In this document: positions 32,857 to 44,076 of the stretch, in pieces
Position numbering within the stretch: position 1 is the stretch's first letter
Layout: every line of letters starts with the position of its first letter
Assembly: GCA_029490685.1 (NCBI GenBank)
Contig: CM055955.1
Coordinates: 85,690,607-85,754,606, forward strand
DNA length: 64,000 nucleotides
Reading direction: 5' to 3'
Source: Schizonepeta tenuifolia
Taxonomy: Eukaryota; Streptophyta; Magnoliopsida; Lamiales; Lamiaceae
Program-made: the position numbers and the translations under genes
The notes under the pieces: generated by a model
The model's database searches: none
What the model was told of the DNA's origin: nothing
Seen by the model: only the letters and a program-made list of their open reading frames with translations

Positions 32857-34457
32857 TGATGGTCCCGAAACGAGTTACTGGTGTATGGGGGGGGGGGGAA
32901 TACACCAGTTAGGATTTTAAAACTTAACACTTAAAAAATACTTCAACTCAGTAAAACTGACTCAGTTGGAATCTCACAGCTGAGTAAACAACCTCAGCTG
33001 GAAGAGTGGTGTTGTGCGGAATGTGGTGGAAATTAAACTCGTTAAAACAACTCACACTTTTAACAAGGTTGGTCAATAACCAAAACAGTTGAGAAAGTGC
33101 AGATATGCAGATTGTATGCTGGTTAGTTTGGTCAGTTAACAATGCAATAAGTAACTGAATAAAATAAACACAGACACACAGCATTTAACGTGGTTCAGAG
33201 ATAACCCTCCTACGTCCACGGGGAGATGTGAATCCTCACACCTTAGTCCAAGTTCTTCTGGACAGTTCCACACAGCTTACCCGGGTTGTGCAACCGTTGC
33301 AATAAGTTTACGGGTACTTATCAACCTTTACAGTTAAGTTTGCGGGTACTTAACAACCTATGTCAAGTTTGCGGGTACTTGACGACCTAGATACTCAATT
33401 ACAGGAAGAGTATGATCCTAACTAACACTTTTTAAGGTGTGTATGTGGGTGGATTTTCCAACTACAACTCGATCACGAAAGAGAGCTGGATCTATGGCTT
33501 GAACGAATAAACACTCAAACTAAGATCTAAGACAGATTATAACTCTATGAACCCTCAGCTACTAATGTTCTATCACTCTTGAACTCTCAGCTGCCGATGC
33601 TCTTAGAATGTGATTTTTACAGATTTTTCTTGCGCTTGTTTCTCTTGTGATTACACTTCTCTGTCTCTTGTCTCGTCTATCGTAAACCTCTCGAATGAGA
33701 GAATGCCTCTATTTATAGGCGGAAAGTATCAACTAGCCGTTGGAGGAGCTGTTGATCTCTGATCGTTGAAAGCGATGGCTTGTCTCTCATCTCTGCAGAC
33801 TTTCCCGATATGGCATCTGTGCTCTTCTGCTTTCCATCTGAGACAGCCTAGTGTTGGGCCAGATGGGGTAGTGACTGAACGGTCAAACCCTCATGTGACT
33901 TCCTTTTGAAATTCAAATCTTAAACCTTTCTGACAGTCAACCTCGATTAGTTGGTTGAAAATCTTGATCTTTATCTGAGTGGTCTTCAGCTGATGTTCTG
34001 ACTGAACCGTTGAACTCTCAGCTGACTTTGAACTTCATGTTGTTGATCTTCTTGTTTGAGTTCTACAACTGAGGTTCTAAAACTGAACCCTCAGTTGTCT
34101 TCCTTGTATTTAGTCAGTTGAGTTTGAAACTTCAGATGACTTCCTTTTCATCTGATGTTCTCTTCCTCTCTACTGCTTCTTATCTGATGAACCCTCGGTT
34201 TCCTTCACAACTGATGTTCTGAAGACTTCCCCCTTTTGCATCGGAACAATGAGCTCTCAGTTGTATTTTATGACAACTGATGTTGTGTCTGAGTGATGCC
34301 TTGTTGTCATCTTCAGCTGGAGACCTGTAAAGATAAAATCTTAACTTTGCTCAAACAGTGAGCCTAAATTCTAACATTAGGTTCTGGCAACATGTACTCG
34401 GTTGGGGTCAGTCGGTTTTGGAATTCATCAAAACTCTTACTAATAAATTTCCCAACA
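32857..34457 (-). mobile_element. SIRE-like solo LTR (1601 bp)
   Basis: On the minus strand it starts TGTTGGGAAATTTATTAG and ends GGGACCATCA. It is flanked by exact AAAGG duplications (32852-32856 and 34458-34462). There is no internal sequence, so it is a recombination product of a full element of the same family as 14145-15643. It has the same G-run (32887-32898) next to aatacaccagttagg. Confidence 0.93.
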
Positions 34458-34701
34458 AAAGGTTTATGTTTAATGCTGTAAATTAATGAGACAAAATTTA
34501 GAAGAAATATTTAAACCTTTCACCGAGACTTAGATAAATGCAAAGCCCTAAAATCTAGAGATTGTTATAGAGCCCGTTACTCGTTTTTACTCTCGTCTAG
34601 TTCAGTTATTGAACTCTATTATTTTTCCTTGAAAGGTAAGGCACAAGGGTTAATTTAAGACTCAAAGAAGAAGCATTTCGAATTATTCTGTAAGACTACC
34701 A

Positions 34702-34711
34702 GGTGGGCTTT
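34702..34711 (+). promoter_or_regulatory. conserved LTR word GGTGGGCTTT (T1 3' LTR)
   Basis: Counterpart of 23409-23418, followed by the same tcctactataaaaa. Confidence 0.35.
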
Positions 34712-35133
34712 CCTACTATAAAAAAATAACTCGAGCTTTTCTCTGTTTTCAAAATGCTTTAAAAGTATGTTTTGAAATGATTATCATGCATAAATGTTTC
34801 TGTGGATATCTCTTGAGCCTATCTGTGTTGGTTCGCCAACTTATGAAATCGATCGGATTCTGAATTAGCCAAAGGGGTGCTTTTCAGAATTAGTGTACAC
34901 AGTAATCGAGGTTGTGAGCTCCAAGATGGGGTGACCTTGGTGAGTGACGTTCGTGGAAGGTGGCCACCTTCCCTGGCGTTGGACAGATATGGCAATTGAT
35001 GACGTGATTATGTTATGAGCTCAATTATGAAAAAAATAATTTAGTAACCACAGGTTTATTTCAAAAAAACCCATGTGTGTTACTGTTACAGATGCATGAT
35101 AAATCTATAAGTGTATATGTTTTGGCATGTGTT

Positions 35134-35183
35134 CACTGAGTATGTTGTACTCAGCCCTGCATGTTATTTCTAAAATATGCAGG
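35134..35183 (+). promoter_or_regulatory. conserved double hairpin in LTR (T1 3' LTR)
   Basis: ctgagtatgttgtactcag (7-bp stem) directly followed by ccctgcat...atgcagg (7-bp stem); 397 bases from the LTR end. Confidence 0.5.
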
Positions 35184-35580
35184 TTGAGCAGCATCGTGAT
35201 GGCGGGTGTTGAGCGGGAATCTTTTGTCAATGTCAAGCCTCGACTTCATATCTTCATATGTGAAGTCAATTTGCGTTTTTTTTCCGCTGCAAACACTTTA
35301 ATATTCTTATATTATGATATGTATGAAATATCCGAGTAGTGTGGATGTCTTCCAAATCTTTTGAACTTGTTCCACTTATATTATCGTACGCTACTCAAAA
35401 CTTGTTGACCGACTCTTCATGAATTGATCATCTTATTATGAATATTCTACTTATTTATTTTCGAATATAAATAACTCCTCCTTGCTAATCACTCATTAAT
35501 CTCCTTTCTATCCCGCTTCTTATCTCCCACCCCGAGTCACGCCCCGGTTTAGTCGTCCTTAGGGATTCGGGACTGTGACA

Positions 35581-35858
35581 ATATGGTAAGATATCTATGG
35601 GAGATATGGCAAGATATATATATATATATATATATATATATGGTAAGATATGTATGGGAGATATGGAAAGATATATGACGGACTCGAATTTGGACAGAAA
35701 TTAACGATATTTTTTTTGTTTTTTTACACGAACGAAGGACATGAAGAACACGGAATGGAAAAATACGACGACGCAAACTGACACGATACGAATTATAAAA
35801 ACAAAACCTAAAACTACCCTTGATACAAAGAAAAAAACGAAGAAACCTAGATACAAAA
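35581..35858 (-). other. E0 leader with TA-rich repeat
   Basis: It continues the agatatgg/TA repeat interrupted at 7369, including a TA run at about 35613-35642. A stretch with gacgaacgaaggacatg and no recognisable gene follows, up to the E0 primer-binding site. Confidence 0.6.
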
Positions 35859-35876
35859 CCTGGCTCTTATACCAAC
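35859..35876 (-). other. E0 primer-binding site
   Basis: Minus strand TTGGTATAAGAGCCAGG starts two bases from the 5' LTR; one change from the initiator Met tRNA complement TGGTATCAGAGCC. Confidence 0.75.
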
Positions 35877-35877
35877 A

Positions 35878-36425
35878 TGATATGAACCTCAATGCTAGCG
35901 GAAGACTTGAATTCGATAAACAAACGATGGAGATCCCAAAACCTCTGAATCAGTTTATAGAAGTGAATTAGGCGTACGACTGTTTCCTAAAACCCAACGA
36001 TAAGACGACACAGCAACTCGGGGACGATGAATGACACACAACGAGGGCTAGTTTGCTCGCTGATTCGCCGATAATTGAATTCAACTTGATTCGAACAAGA
36101 AGAACTCGAAAACTCTCAAGAGAGATTTAAAACTCACGTTTTGATTATTAATAATAGTATGATTTTCGTTCATGACAAAGTCCCCAACATATAGGGTGCT
36201 AATCCTAACCTTACTAGGAATCTAAACATGGAAAATAACTCCTAATCCAATAAGGAAACAAATCCTTAGTCTAAACAAGGTATAATACTCAAATCTGACT
36301 CAACTAAGGCCCAATTTCAGCCACCCTAACATAACCCACGAAAATATTAAAATAAAAATAAATAAAAGACTCGATTAAATCAACCCACATATGCAATGGA
36401 ACTTGGGCCTCCATGGATTGCATTA
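35878..36425 (-). mobile_element. E0 5' LTR
   Basis: It matches 5453-5998 throughout, for example gaattcgataaacaaa and gcccaatttcagc. Its outer end carries tgcatta instead of cgcatca. Confidence 0.85.
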
Positions 36426-36430
36426 GTGGT

Positions 36431-36792
36431 TGTAGAGGTGGCGACAACGACTCTTTTTTTTTATGAGTCACAAAAAAAAATTGTGACCAACGGCGGCAGT
36501 GGCGGCGACGACGACTCTTTTTTTTGATAAGTTACAAAAAAAAAATTGTGACTACCGGCGACGGTGGCGGCAACTGAGAGATGAAGAGTAGAAGGTGAGA
36601 GATGAAGAAATGAAAGGGTGAAAATAAAAAAAAAGGCATGGTAATAGAAATAAATTTTGTGAATGGACTAAACATGTAATTTTTAATCTTAAAGAAGGGT
36701 TTAAAAGTCCAGAATGACTAGAATTTTAAAAAAATTGGAAAGGGCTAAAATTTAAAAACACAAGCTAAGAATGACTACTCTTAAATTTCTCT
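36431..36792. mobile_element. right arm of the inverted-repeat (foldback-like) element
   Basis: The reverse complement starts gagagaaatttaag and carries the same cattctt and ttttaaattttagcc blocks as 4480-4570. It also has T-run/gagtcacaa units like the left arm and GC-rich ggcggcgacgacga segments. With E0 removed the element would be about 1.3 kb. Confidence 0.45.
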
Positions 36793-36810
36793 CATATATA
36801 TATATATATG
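36793..36810. repeat. TA microsatellite
   Basis: Alternating TA between the foldback right arm and the next TIR element. Confidence 0.85.
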
Positions 36811-38420
36811 TAGGGGGTGTAGATCTGGTGAGAACCACTTCTTATATGAGAACTAGTAACTAATCTTAACCACACATTTGTAGAGAATGTGTGGCTAAAA
36901 TTAAATCTAGATTTAATAGTACAAATTAAAAATAAGGAGTGGAAGGCTAATTTAGGAAACATAAATTCAACAACCGTCTTTCCCCACTCTCTACCTTTTT
37001 CGTATAATCTGTTCAATTTCTCTTTTCTCCCCTCTTCTCTGCCTCGCTTCACCACCACCACCAACCGCCATAATTGCCGCTGCCGCCGGCCGTAGTCATC
37101 ACCACAACCATTCTCTCTCTCTCTTCTCTCTCTTTCTCTCACTCAATTCTTCCCCCAATTTTCCTCTACTTTGATTACCCAACCCGTTCTTTCTTTCTCA
37201 CTTTCAGCTGCCCAATTCTTCCCCAATTTTTCCTCTCATTCAATCACTCTCTCTCTCTCTCAATCTTTCTTCCCTTCACCGTCACCATCCACCACCTCTA
37301 TCAACCACCATGACTGCTGCCACTATCATTTCAATTGCAGAGACATTAGATATTAATCATGGTGTGCTCCAAAATTAATTAATTATTTTACTTTCAATTT
37401 CTCTTTTAAAATTTTTGATGTCCAATAACATTTTGTTTTTTATTTCACAAAACTCACCAAAAATCTCGTTTTTTGTTGCTTCATTGGCATTTTAGGTATA
37501 TTCTTAATGCATTATCAAAAAGTACACAGTACATGTAATGCATAAATTTAATAAATGTAATGCACAAATACCATATATGTAATGCATTAATTTGTGAAAC
37601 TGCATCGAAAACACTATAATAATATTATTTAGCAATTCAAAATAATGTTATAATCTCCATGACCAAAAAGTACAGTATAATACATAAATTTAAACAACAT
37701 AATGCAATAACAGTGAATATGAATAATAATAATGCATTTTAACAAACAAATATACAATGTAACGCATAAATCTAAATAATATAATGCACATATATTATAA
37801 TGATAATGTATAAATGTGGTAACGCATTTTAATGATAATGCATTTTAACAAACAAATATACAATGTAACGCATAAATCTGAATAATATAATGCACATATA
37901 TTATATATGTAATGTATAAATGTGAAAATGGGTTTTTTTTCCATATTGTGCATTTACAGTTTCATATTAATGCATTGCATAAATCGTGTTAATGCGTTAT
38001 AAAATTTTGTCCAAAAACATCAAGTTACAAATACAATACGACATACGAACTGCTTTAGTTGTACATGTACACACTTTATAAATCTTGTTTGTTCTTTATA
38101 AACCTTAAATGAAGTGTAAAATGATTATTCATTTCAAATTAATAAAAAAAAACTTGATGCATCGAAAATATGATATTAATGCATCACTTTGCACTAATTA
38201 ATGCATCACTTAACACTATTTTATGCATTTTGTTTGTGCATTGAAGAAAACAACAAAAATTACTATTTTAACCTTACTTAAGTAAGAAAGCGGTTGACCA
38301 AAATAAAGCGGGGTTGACCACTTAAGTATAAGATTAAATCATATTCATTGATCTTATAGGATGGATGGCTTGGATTGATTCCTAGTTCTCATATAAATAA
38401 GAGTTTCTATATGATCCTCT

Positions 38421-38425
<5 letters not shown>
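36811..38425. mobile_element. TIR element A (about 1.6 kb) flanked by TA arrays
   Basis: The left end tagggggtgtagatctggtg with cttatatgagaactag matches the reverse complement of the right end (taaggagaggatcatatag ... tatttatatgagaactagga). No transposase is visible. 36960-37345 is a C/T-rich stretch with cgctgccgccggccg and ends in tttcaattgcag, like a captured 5' UTR and splice acceptor. 37490-38240 is AT-rich with many aatgcat words. Confidence 0.6.
37731..37945 (+). repeat. tandem duplication, about 106 bp unit
   Basis: aatgcattttaacaaacaaa begins at 37731 and again at 37837, each followed by tatacaatgtaacgcataaa and aataatataatgcacat. Confidence 0.75.
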
Positions 38426-38479
<54 letters not shown>

Positions 38480-38491
38480 CATGTATGTATG
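38424..38491. repeat. (TA)n(GTAT)n microsatellite
   Basis: About 30 bases of TA followed by about 37 bases of gtat repeats, separating two TIR elements. Confidence 0.9.
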
Positions 38492-38766
38492 TAGGGAGAG
38501 GATCATATAGGAAATCATTTTTATGTAGGAACTAAGAATTAATTTGGATCATTAATTTTTTTTAAATCTACGGTTGAGATTAATATATGCATTAGATTGT
38601 TGTTGTTTGTGCATTAAAAGTGTGCTAAATAACTTTTGCATTAAGTTTGTTTAATTTGTGCATTAACATGTTTGTGCATAAACATAGTGTATTTTGTGCA
38701 TCACGTAAGTGATATTTATGTTAGTTCCTATGGACTCATATAAAGATGAGTTTCTACCAGATCCAC

Positions 38767-38772
<6 letters not shown>
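38492..38772. mobile_element. TIR element B (about 280 bp MITE) flanked by TA arrays
   Basis: The left end is tagggagaggatcatatag and the right end, reversed, is tagggtgtggatctggtag; both continue into tttatatgagt/tttatgtagga-like sequence. The interior includes repeated gtgcatta words and no gene. Confidence 0.6.

Positions 38773-38807
<35 letters not shown>
38771..38807. repeat. TA microsatellite
   Basis: About 36 bases of alternating TA between element B and element C. Confidence 0.9.
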
Positions 38808-38810
<3 letters not shown>

Positions 38811-39207
38811 CATGTAAATTTTTCTTAGTGTAAAAAATAAGAAGCATTTTGGATCCTTGATTACTCCATGTTAAACAGTTTAGATTTAGAGGAACATAAC
38901 TAAAATAATTGACACGACCATCTTGGAGTTGAAATCTTTAATTGACTGTGGCTAAAATTGTAAGCAAAAAATATATTATCATCCACCACGCACAAAAACC
39001 GGAAATGCAATTGATAAATTTAATTTATACTGGTATCATAAAGGAGGCGCGAAGAGGACATAAATGACGATGCATTACCCTGAAATTTAATTAACAATAA
39101 AATAATGTTAGTCAGAAATGCATTTCATGTAAGTGGTTTATAATGCACTGATTGTTGTATTATAGAGCAATTAAAGGAGTATGATAATGCACTTTTTCAT
39201 AAACAAG

Positions 39208-39292
39208 TTAAAATAAATTAAAATTTTCAAGTAATCACTTTTAATATACAAGTTAAAATAAATTAAAATTTTCAAGTAATCACTTTTAATTT
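39208..39292 (+). repeat. 51-bp tandem duplication
   Basis: aagttaaaataaattaaaat followed by tttcaagtaatcactttta occurs twice in direct succession. Confidence 0.8.
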
Positions 39293-39781
39293 GAATAATG
39301 TGTAAATTATTTTCATATAATGAACGAGTTTGATCATTTATATATAATTATACATTATTATGAATAATGAACAATAAGTTCTTATGTAATGTATATGTGG
39401 CGTTATATTAATGCATTGTCTCATAAATACGATAAAAGAAAGGAGGATAAAACGTTAGACAATTAAATTCATTGTTATGCACAAAATACTAAGATTCACC
39501 AAACAAAAAAAAATTCACGGCAAATATATATAACTTAAAAACCAAGAAAACAAATAAAAAAGAACTTATCGGATAATCACTATAAGAAATGGATGTAGAA
39601 CCCATATTTTAAGGAGATTAGGAGTTACTGTATAAGCCCAAAATACAAAAGTACCCCTCCGTTGCTTATACAATATAGGATCTCAATTAGATATGATAAT
39701 AAAAGTTGACCATTGATCAATCAAGATGAACGCTTAAGATTACTTCTTATTTCTGTGATACCCCGAGTTTTTATACCTTTA

Positions 39782-39870
39782 GAGAGCGTATAACTAATCG
39801 AGAAAATTAAAGGATGAGAATTTAGAGAGCGTATAACTAATCGAGAAAATTAAAGGATGAGAATTTAGGA
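39782..39870 (+). repeat. 44-bp tandem duplication in L4
   Basis: gagagcgtataactaatcga through gatgagaatttag occurs twice back to back. Confidence 0.9.
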
Positions 39871-42800
39871 ATAAATTTTTTTTTTCTAAACGAAGAGAAC
39901 TGAGTAAAACGTTTAAAATGCTTTGCGAATTTTGCGTGAATTTATCTGTTCTATTTATCTGAGATGATGATGATGTGATATACTTGTTGGGTTGTTTATA
40001 TGAAAATGAGTATGAGATTGATTTTTGAAAAATCCCGAAGAGCTTGCTTAACTGAGATAGAATAATATTGGTCGCCGAGAAAATTATTTACACCGATGAA
40101 CTTAGAATAGAGTTGAATTAGAATCTTTGAACCTAGAATTTCTTCTAAGGTCACTGAGATAGGGTAAGAGCTTATCCGAGAATTGAGAAGAGTAATGAGG
40201 AATTGATCTTTAAAGGATTAATAAACGGATTAATAAGCCGACTAAATTCCTTTGAGATTTAAAAGACTAAATGATCGAATTAGTTAATCTTTTAATTGAG
40301 ACGTGAAATAGGATGGAGATGTTTAGTGTCGGAATTGAGATGAGAAGAGGTTAGACCCGTTTATAACATAAGAAGGAATTAATACGAATCGTTTTATCCG
40401 GAAAACCTTTACGACCGGGTAATTAATACCCGTAACGACACGACGAAGACAAGTGTCGACACACCTCTCTCCCTCTCACGCCACCTCACACCTCTCTCCC
40501 ATCTCTCTCCAATTTCCAAGATTAAATGTCATGATTATGTCTTATGCATGGCATTATCAAAAGTTGCATGCAAACTACATCAATCACCTATCTATCAATC
40601 ACTTTAAACATTACAACTTCCAACACTACACTTTATTCTTATTGTTGGATTTCAAATTCATACATCTAATGCTAAGTAGGAAGACTTCATTCATCACACT
40701 CCAACTCTCTCTCTCTCATTCGAACTCTCTCTCAAGAAGAAGAAAAAGAAAACTCTCTCACTCTCTACCCTCTCACTCTCGGCACTCACACACACACACA
40801 CCTACATTTGATTTTTCTTCCATGCAACCATATATTCAAGCTCCTCATCCATGGAAATGAAGTAGAAAGCATCATCCTCCATCCATTCTATTCAAATCTT
40901 CAAGAAAAGGTAATAATCCTTCAAGTTCTTGAAGTTAAATTCAATAATCATCCTACATTTTCTTCATTTTGGCTCTTAAGCCCTAAAAGAGATGGATGAT
41001 TAACTTCATGTTATTCTTTTCTTTGAGGATTCAAGAAGACTTCTTTCTTCCCTTCAAGTCCAAGCTTTGAAGCTTCATTTTCCATCCATTTCGAATCCAA
41101 GAAGCCAAGAGAAGGAATTCCATTTAAATTAAAGTATGATATTCATTTGATTAGTTGTAAATATGTATATCTCTAAGTCCTAAAAGAAAGAACTATGCAT
41201 GCATGATATTTAATTATGTTTAGGCAAACTTAGGATGTGCATGTGATAATCGAGTGAGAAGAAATCATTAGGAGAATCGAACATTAGGTTTTAATCGGTG
41301 AATTAAGAGAAGAAAAAGAATTTAAATCCCTAAAGAGATGATAAATACCGAAAATAATAGACAAAATAGGAAAAATGTGAATTCTTTGAGTTATTGATAT
41401 TTTGATACTTGATTTGTTATTTTTATCATGTTGAGAATGAGATTATATGCATGAAAAATTGAGAGATAAAATGCACAAGATTATGCATGTGTGCCGTGTG
41501 TTTTGAAGAAAAAGAAGAAATTATTTTGATGATTATGTTGATGAATTGAATGATATTTTGAACATAAGATGATTGTATGAGATGTTAATAAAATCATACA
41601 TATTGATAAGTTTAAGAAAATTGATTTGCATGTTGAGTTTTTGGAAGAAAATAAAATGTGATAATATAAAGAGGATTAGATGTTTAGATGTTTTAATGTA
41701 TGTATAAGTACTAGTTTAATTCATGAATAAAGATAGAAGTTTTGTAATAAAAGGATTAGAGTTCAAAAGCTTTTAATTTATTAAAGATGAAAAATGCATA
41801 AAAGATATGTTAATAAATTTTCTTGTATAAAAACTTAAAGACTTGAATTTTTTTTTAATAAACTACAACAAAAAGATATTTTGTAACTTAACTAATAAAA
41901 TGAACTAGTTAATAAAAAATGTTTGGATTAATAAAGAAATTGTTAAGAAAGAAAATGGTTTAAAGGTTGAGAACAAAGAAGAAGAAATTATTAACTAAAT
42001 GAGCAAGAATTGAGAAAAATCGAGTTTAAAAAGAATTAATCGAGGAGAAATAAGAAAGAAGTTTTAATCGAATGGAGAAAAGATGCTAGACGAGTTAAAA
42101 GAAGTTAATTAAAAATAATTAATTGAGGTTGTGTTCAACCAAGCGAATTAAAAATAAATCGAGAAAAATTACCGAGTTAATAATTAGAAAAATAATAGTC
42201 GAGTTAAGAAATGAGAATCGAAGTAGAAATGAATAAGAAATTCTAATTTCATAAGAGTTTAATAATAATTAAAAGAGAATTTTTATTAATTGAGTAAAAG
42301 TTATAAAATACCTCATAAGATAACGAATGTAGAACAAAGTGTTGCCTATAAAATAAGAAAAGATAGAGTAAATAGTTTGAGCCTTTATGAAGAGAAATGC
42401 ATGATTGAGTTAGGTTCTAATATTTAAGATAAATAAATGTTAATGTGTCTTGAAGTTTGTTTGATTTATTTGAATTCATTATATGATTGAATAAGTGTTT
42501 AAATGCATGATATTGATTGTGACGTGAAAAATTACTCAATTATTTGTATGCAAAATGATTGAGTTATTGTTTATTAAATCGAGAAGTGATTAAAGTCTTT
42601 GAAAGAAAACTCGAGTAATAAAATGTAAATGGATGACGTTATTAAGTAAAGTGAGAAAGTGTTGAGACGATGATTCGTAATATTAACCAATTCGAGTAGA
42701 GTTAATGATTTAAAGACGAAAACGAGAGATCCTTTAGAAAGGTTAAAGCGAAGAGAGAAACGACTCAAGTAGAAGTCCTTCAGTTGAGTCCAACGCCTTG

Positions 42801-42922
42801 TGTCCGTCTTTTGCGTATCTTATTTTTCCTTTATCGATGTCAAACTGTGAAGGATCGAGCCGGACAGATCATTAAGCAAGGACAAATAGCCCTAAACCAC
42901 CTAGCTAGATCTTCGGAAGTCA

Positions 42923-42932
42923 GGTGGGCTTT
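42923..42932 (+). promoter_or_regulatory. conserved LTR word GGTGGGCTTT (L4)
   Basis: 1055 bases from the LTR end; not followed by a clear TATA run here, which weakens a core-promoter reading. Confidence 0.3.
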
Positions 42933-43372
42933 TCTGAACCAAAACTATCGATGAGAATTAGTTATGCTATTGAATACTATGATATGATTTTGAATGTGAT
43001 TGACTTGCCTTTTTTATTAAAGTTAGTATGTGTTATCATCTGTTTATGTGAAGATGTTATTATCCTGTGAAAGGCAGGAAACCCACGTGTGGTATATATT
43101 GAGGTGACTGTGAGCCTTGCTTCGGTTAGGCCGGTCACAGTGCTCGAGAAGGAGGCCTACTTCTCGGCACAGTAAGATTGTTTGTGACAGATGATGCATA
43201 CTGTTATATTATATGTTATATTTGACTGCGCAGTCTGTTTAAAAGAAAATGCTTTCAACATATACAAGTAAAACTGTTTTTAAACTGCTTAAGTACCTGT
43301 GATGTTCGGCAAGGCAAGTTCAATTGTTATAGCTTTAAGAAGCATCTTTATTCAAATGTTTTGGCTTGTGTT

Positions 43373-43420
43373 CACTGAGTACAAAGTACTCAGCCCTGCG
43401 TGTATTTCTAAACATGCAGG
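43373..43420 (+). promoter_or_regulatory. conserved double hairpin in LTR (L4), best-preserved copy
   Basis: CTGAGTACAAAGTACTCAG is a perfect 8-bp stem with a 3-base loop, immediately followed by CCTGCGTGT...ACATGCAGG. 558 bases from the LTR end. Confidence 0.55.
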
Positions 43421-44018
43421 TTGACTGGATGACGATGACATGGATACTTGGTGGTGTGGTGTGGTTCTTTTGGTTGAGTCTAGTTGAATTTCAGACTGGC
43501 ATTTGTACGTCTTCATACGTGCAGATGTTGGGTATCGATGCAAGTTTCCGCTGCAACCCTTTTGAATTGATGTCTGTTGATGCTAATACCTTGATACTCA
43601 TGTTTTTGATTTCGAGTGTTGTGCTCGATGACTTTGAATATTTGTTGAATTCTTAAACTACTTGACTTGTACTTCCCAGCGATGGGCTCGTTGACTTGGA
43701 ATGTTGTTGAACTTGATTCTCTTGATTTGGTATATATGTGCATTCTCTTCTTGTTGGAATTCTATACCCGTCAGCATGAATTACTTATTTAGATTCCTGT
43801 TATAAGTGAAGTTGAAATGCTCGGATATTACTTCGTTATGTTTTTGGGAGCCTAATTCGATTGCCTTATCTTTCATTATCGTTTTCCCCGAGCATGTTTC
43901 CCCTTATTTGAGTTGATTGTTAGTTGTTTAGGTTTTGTTGTTATTCGTAAGTCGCACCTCGAGAGTCGGGGTGTGACAATTTCTTATGGGAAAAGGGTTT
44001 TACATATGCTCTCTTCCT

Positions 44019-44076
44019 TATATATATTATATAATATATATATACATATATTTATTTATTTATATTTATATTTATA
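44019..44076. repeat. TA-rich microsatellite with (tttat)n
   Basis: TA and tttat/tttata repeats between element C and the next TIR terminus. Confidence 0.85.

Larger units (their letters stand above)
7370..35580 (+). mobile_element. T1: Tekay/Del-type Ty3/gypsy chromovirus element (outer)
   Basis: LTRs start TGTAATACC (7370 and 30597) and end CTGTGACA (24290 and 35580). After removing nested insertions each LTR is about 3.34-3.38 kb, a length usual for the Tekay clade. The interior (24291-30596) holds a primer-binding site, an ORF0 remnant, gag, pol and a purine tract. Flanks atgtg (7365-7369) and atatg (35581-35585) form a 4/5 target duplication inside a TA-rich repeat. Multiple stops, frameshifts and deletions make it non-autonomous. 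Confidence 0.9.
30597..35580 (+). mobile_element. T1 3' LTR, interrupted by a SIRE solo LTR
   Basis: It starts TGTAATACCCC right after the purine-rich ttagaggggtagaa and ends GGGACTGTGACA. Without the 1601-bp insertion it is about 3.38 kb. At 32217-32221 it preserves the unoccupied target GTATG of T2. Confidence 0.92.
5453..36425 (-). mobile_element. E0: non-autonomous gypsy-derived LTR element, split by T1
   Basis: Two matching 546-548 bp LTRs (5453-5998 and 35878-36425) in the same orientation bound this element. On the minus strand its 5' LTR is the right-hand copy, followed by a primer-binding site; the 3' LTR is the left-hand copy, preceded by the purine tract aagaggagggga. Flanking pentamers gcggt (5448-5452) and gtggt (36426-36430) are a target-site duplication with one change. 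The interior between them is only about 1.7 kb of E0 sequence once T1 (7370-35580) is removed, so it is far too short for a complete gypsy element. Confidence 0.75.
39754..43978 (+). mobile_element. L4: gypsy solo LTR (4225 bp)
   Basis: It starts TGTGATACCCCGAG and ends TCGGGGTGTGACA, flanked by exact ATTTC duplications (39749-39753 and 43979-43983). No primer-binding site or internal region adjoins it. Near its 3' end it carries the GGTGGGCTTT word and the double hairpin of the Tekay LTRs, but I did not find the GAGATCCGTAAATTGG block. C/T-rich 40455-40800 with tctctccc runs looks like a transcribed leader. Its open frames (for example 40453-40860 and 43366-43656) are not convincing genes. 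Confidence 0.93.
38808..44020. mobile_element. candidate TIR element C (about 1 kb), split by solo LTR L4
   Basis: With L4 (39754-43978) removed, the left end cacatgtaaatttttctta...ataagaag resembles the reversed right end (aaggaagagagcatatgtaaa...ataagaag), and both outer edges are TA arrays. The interior 38870-39748 is AT-rich with aatgcat words and a 51-bp tandem duplication near 39208-39290. No gene. Weaker match than elements A and B. Confidence 0.4.

Noticed and set aside
32879..32900. G-run as a possible G-quadruplex or sequencing artefact
   Set aside because: A single homopolymer G tract cannot form a standard intramolecular quadruplex, and the same run is present in the other SIRE LTR (14178), so it is a family feature.
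40453..40860. 135-codon open frame in L4
   Set aside because: Lies in an LTR leader-like C/T- and CA-rich stretch; no homology or protein-like composition.
43366..43743. Open frames near the end of L4
   Set aside because: They overlap the conserved hairpin motif and exist only in this LTR copy; the T1 LTR equivalents are different.
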